In this document: positions 60,927 through 64,000 of the stretch, piece after piece
Numbering within the stretch: position 1 is the stretch's first letter
How the letters are laid out: every line of letters begins with the position of its first letter
DNA from: Inonotus obliquus
Lineage: Eukaryota; Basidiomycota; Agaricomycetes; Hymenochaetales; Hymenochaetaceae
Assembly: GCA_032164295.1 (NCBI GenBank)
Contig: JAJHTX010000001.1
Coordinates: 3,038,001-3,102,000 of the forward strand
Length of the DNA: 64,000 nt
Reading direction: 5' to 3'
The notes under the pieces: model-generated
The model's input: only the letters and a program-made list of their open reading frames with translations
Told to the model about the DNA's origin: nothing
Databases searched by the model: none
Position numbers and translations under genes: made by a program

Positions 60927-61276
60927 GTGATGCGACCTTCACCCGATGTTCCGGCAGTTTTTTCGTGATTTTTACGGTCCGTCCAAGCGAAGATGTCAGG
61001 GCGAGTCGGCACAACCGAGCGCGGAGGCAATCCCAGAAGTCGGAGCCGTGGCCGAGCAAGCATATGTATGTAATCGTGTAAATGAAAGAAGCAGTGTATA
61101 AACATGTGTCAGCATCATGCAAACAGAGCGCCAATAAAACTAGGCCGTGGAAAAGAAGGATTTTTTGGAAGAACCGTCGTCAACAAAGCGGATCTAAGTG
61201 TTTGGGTCCAGAAGAATAACGGTTGTGTACGCTACGAACGAACGAATACGGGAAATAGATAATGCGAAATCAGATC

Positions 61277-64000
61277 TCACCTAGGTAATGCGCCCTCCCC
61301 GCTTGTAAGTGTCAGTAGGAGATTCTTGAGGTTGGGCAATGTATGGCGAAGATCTAGTGCGCGCAGGTTTCGTTCTGCCATGAGCTACAGAATTACTGAA
61401 AGTCAGATTCAGGTCTTCTTAAGAAACGTTTCGTAGGAAACTTCGGCTGCAGATATACATCGAGATTCGGAAGCAAGCTCACCATTTCGATATCTTTGTT
61501 TAAAAGAAATACGGCATATTCGAAGCGGTAGGTATCGACACCCTTGGAGTAGAGGGGAAACCTGGAACCAAGGCAAATAAGCAGCATCAGTAGATGCAAA
61601 AAAAGAGGGGGAAACCGGGAATTCACATCCGTGGGCCCATCATCGCTGATATAGGATCCTTCACAAGGCTACGACTTCCAACGTATGTGATAGGATAAAG
61701 GAGTCTTTGACAAAGATAGGCAGCCATGAGATGCACGAGGAGTGCCGCGTACCCCAATGCGGTAGCGACACCGTCCTCTGTCACGATGGGCTCGTGCGGC
61801 ATGAATAATGGCGGCGCTGGATCTGTCCCTTGTAAAGGAATAGGTAAGGGGACGCCAAGGATGGTATATAATAGGTCAGGTGGAGAGAGCAATTCGATGG
61901 GAAAGATGAATCCAAGAGTAGATAATAGTGATGTCTGGACAGGCTTGACTTGACTTCGGAGGTTTTGGACTCGTTTCCTTGTTAGTGAGCGACAACGATG
62001 AGAAACTGCAGAAGGATACGAAGGCCAAGATATACCTTTCCTCTGCTAAGCGTACCCCGGCATCAAACTCGGTAAGTAAGTCATCCTCGTGAAAAGCCCG
62101 TGCCTCAGCCAGTCGGATTCGCCGTTGATTGAGTTGCTGCCTGCGAGATGCAATGTCATCACGCGCTTAACGCATGTATTGGGTTCAGATCCTCATCTCA
62201 GGAAGGAAGTGTTACTTACCCAACTTTATCCGGTCATCAAGTACATTGCGCTGCTCTTGTAGACACTGAAGGCGGTACTCGCGTTCCGATGACTCTCGAC
62301 GCTGACAACTGATTAAGTCGTATAACTCGGATTGGTCCTTGGAAAGACTTACAAGCATAGTACTGCACCCTTCTTCAATGAGTCGATCACAATTTTCCAC
62401 AACCTCCTTCAATAAGTTCCGGGTATCCAACAGAGATGCTTGCAGAGAAACAAGTCTGCAGGACTTGTATGAGGATACGAGGAAGCAAGAGTCGAGAAAA
62501 AACATACTTCACGAGTTCATTGAGATTCGCACTTTTCAGTTGACGACGGGATTTACGCTGACGACCACGATCACTGGAGAAAACTGATTTGGAAAGTGGC
62601 TGTCTATGTGTAACTTCGGTGTCAGAGTTGTACGATAGTGACTCTGGTCTGTCCAGCGAGTTAGCTCCAAGCAGTGTGGAAGGAATATAGAACGGTCTGT
62701 TCGAAGGAGAGTGTGTCAAGATGAGAGTATTGGCAGGAAGCTTCCAGGGATGTTCGATTAACTATCGTAGATAAGAATTAATCAATCCGTTCCACTCAAA
62801 TTGTTGAACGCTCACGTCTTCTGGAAGTGGAACCAGATCAGAGAAGCGCACTTCCCACTCGCATAAGACTCTCCATTCGGTTCTGCCTCCGTTGTCATAG
62901 TTCTCATCTTGCTCCGCTTTCGCTTTGCCCTTTCTATTTTCTCGGTTTTCTACAGGCCAAAGCACCCCTTTACCAACGCTCGCCCACAGCTGAATGGTAA
63001 CACATTCAGCAGAAAGATCCGTCCATCGCGCGAAGGTAGGCTCTTCCGGATCTAACACAAACTTTGGATTGGTCGAAGCCCTGTGAAATGGAGATATGAA
63101 GATGGGTACGTGAGATGAACTCGGGGAGACGATGGGAGGAGGTGTTAGAGGTGGAGACTGTGGAAAACTTGTCTTATGTGGGGAGCCGGACGACTTGGGA
63201 GCTGTGTCAGTGGTCACAGAGCTAAAAGACGGAATGGATGGAGACAGTGTACTTTGGCGTGAACTAATTGTCGGGACGTTTGATACGGATGCTATCCGTC
63301 GAGAGTAAGCGGTCGACGACGATGAAGGCTGAATGGAGTCTCTCAAGTCGATTGAACCATTGGATCGGCCTACTTGCGTAGGTTTTCCAATACGAGCCTG
63401 CGACTTCTGGTGGGGGATATCGGGGAACGGAGAAGTGGGAGAGTAACCGTCGTATTGAGGGAGGTCGATTGTCAGAAACGTCTCCACGAGTCGAGCCCAT
63501 ATAACCTCTTCAAGCTGCCTCTGCGAGCTCAACGTATCCGTCAACCAAGATGAGTAAACCGTGGGAGACGCCGCGTGCCAGGGCGGCGCAGAATCCTCGG
63601 GCAGTGAGGCCTCAGAAACAAAATGTTCCCTTTGCCGATTCTCGGGTGACCCTGAATGAGCCTGCCTCTTTGCCGAAGGACTTGGTGACTTCTTGCCTAC
63701 TGCATGAAAGCTGGCCTTTGAATTCTTCCGTTTGCGTAAGTTCTTACTGAAATCGTGGAGTGCTGCCGAGTCGAGCTCGTGGTCGGAATGGGCAACGCTC
63801 TTCAGAGTATGCGTCGATGCAGAAGAGATACGTCGCTTTCTCCGTTGCTCAAGGAGAATGTCAGCGTCGTCAGATGCCAGTACGGATCCGGCGCCAGATA
63901 CGAAAGGGGCGACAGATGATCTCTGCGTTAACGCCGACGCAAGAGAGTCTCGAGCTGGGAAAGGAGAAAGATTGCGCACTTGAATAGAGGTGATATGACG
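61277..64000 (-). CDS. UVRAG/Vps38-type PI3-kinase complex II subunit, 5' end beyond window
   Basis: The frame is open at base 64000 ('RHITSIQVRNLSPFPARDSL'), so the start lies right of the window. In order on the minus strand: a C2-like region ('FARWTDLSAECVTIQLWASV', 'EWEVRFSDLVPLPEDV'), a coiled coil ('ANLNELVK', 'LLKEVVENCDRLIEEGC', 'EYRLQCLQEQRNVLDDRI', 'RRQQLNQRRIRLAEARAF'), then the Atg14/UVRAG domain ('LLSPPDLLYTILGVPLPIPL', 'LGYAALLVHLMAAYLCQRLL', 'ITYVGSRSLVKDPISAMMGP', 'FPLYSKGVDTYRFEYAVFLL'). It ends 'LMAERNLRALDLRHTLPNLK', 'NLLLTLTSGEGALPR' with TGA 61279-61277 if not spliced onward. It would bind Vps34-Vps15-Vps30 at endosomes and support vacuolar sorting and autophagy. UVRAG rather than Atg14 is favoured by the C2-like part. 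Confidence 0.85.

Overview
This window is nuclear DNA from a fungus, most likely a basidiomycete of the Agaricomycetes type. Genes are broken by many short GT-AG introns of about 40-90 bp, intergenic gaps are short, there are no operons, and several families are in a fungal form: a TOK-type two-pore potassium channel, an OPT transporter, Aim18, Gep4, Tim21, a large-subunit catalase, and histone H3 with an AATATGG-type linker. No organism name can be fixed from the sequence alone. Exon joins quoted below were worked out by eye from GT-AG sites, reading phase and family conservation.

Layout, left to right. 1-4.1 kb: 3' end of mitoribosomal protein mL43, an unknown Ser-rich gene (minus) and an Aim18-like chalcone-isomerase-fold mitochondrial protein. 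4.7-9.5 kb: two membrane transporters facing each other, an ArsB/citrate-type permease (plus) and an NRAMP metal transporter (minus). 9.7-21.5 kb: housekeeping genes: Mediator subunit MED6, AP-3 sigma, an F-box protein, Ecdysoneless/SGT1, V-ATPase subunit F, Tim21 and histone H3. H3 and the catalase at 22.0-24.6 kb are divergent across a shared 495-bp promoter. About 3 kb without a recognisable gene then precedes a two-finger C2H2 transcription factor. A tRNA-Lys(CTT) with an intron lies at 29.8 kb.

30.9-44.3 kb: replicative helicase subunit MCM5, an intact stand-alone DIRS/Ngaro-like reverse transcriptase ORF, the PGP phosphatase Gep4, a large disordered unknown protein and an OPT oligopeptide transporter. 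44.3-51.7 kb is the repeat-rich accessory part. It has a short dispersed repeat family in two copies. One copy is interrupted by a 481-bp pogo/Tigger-like MITE with perfect TIRs and a TA duplication, while the other copy keeps the empty site. An 833-bp hAT-like element, a gene with an in-frame TAG and a frameshift, and two doubtful small genes are also there. 51.8-64 kb: ribosomal protein uS14 (RPS29), the TOK potassium channel, a Pumilio/PUF RNA-binding protein and a UVRAG/Vps38-type autophagy/endosome gene that runs off the right edge.

Most genes are unrelated housekeeping loci. Loose functional themes are mitochondria (mL43, Aim18-like, Tim21, Gep4, and possibly PUF if it is Puf3-like) and endolysosomal traffic (AP-3 sigma, V-ATPase F, UVRAG, NRAMP). 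The most unusual material is the reverse-transcriptase ORF, the nested repeats at 45.8-51.6 kb and the broken gene at 47-48.5 kb.
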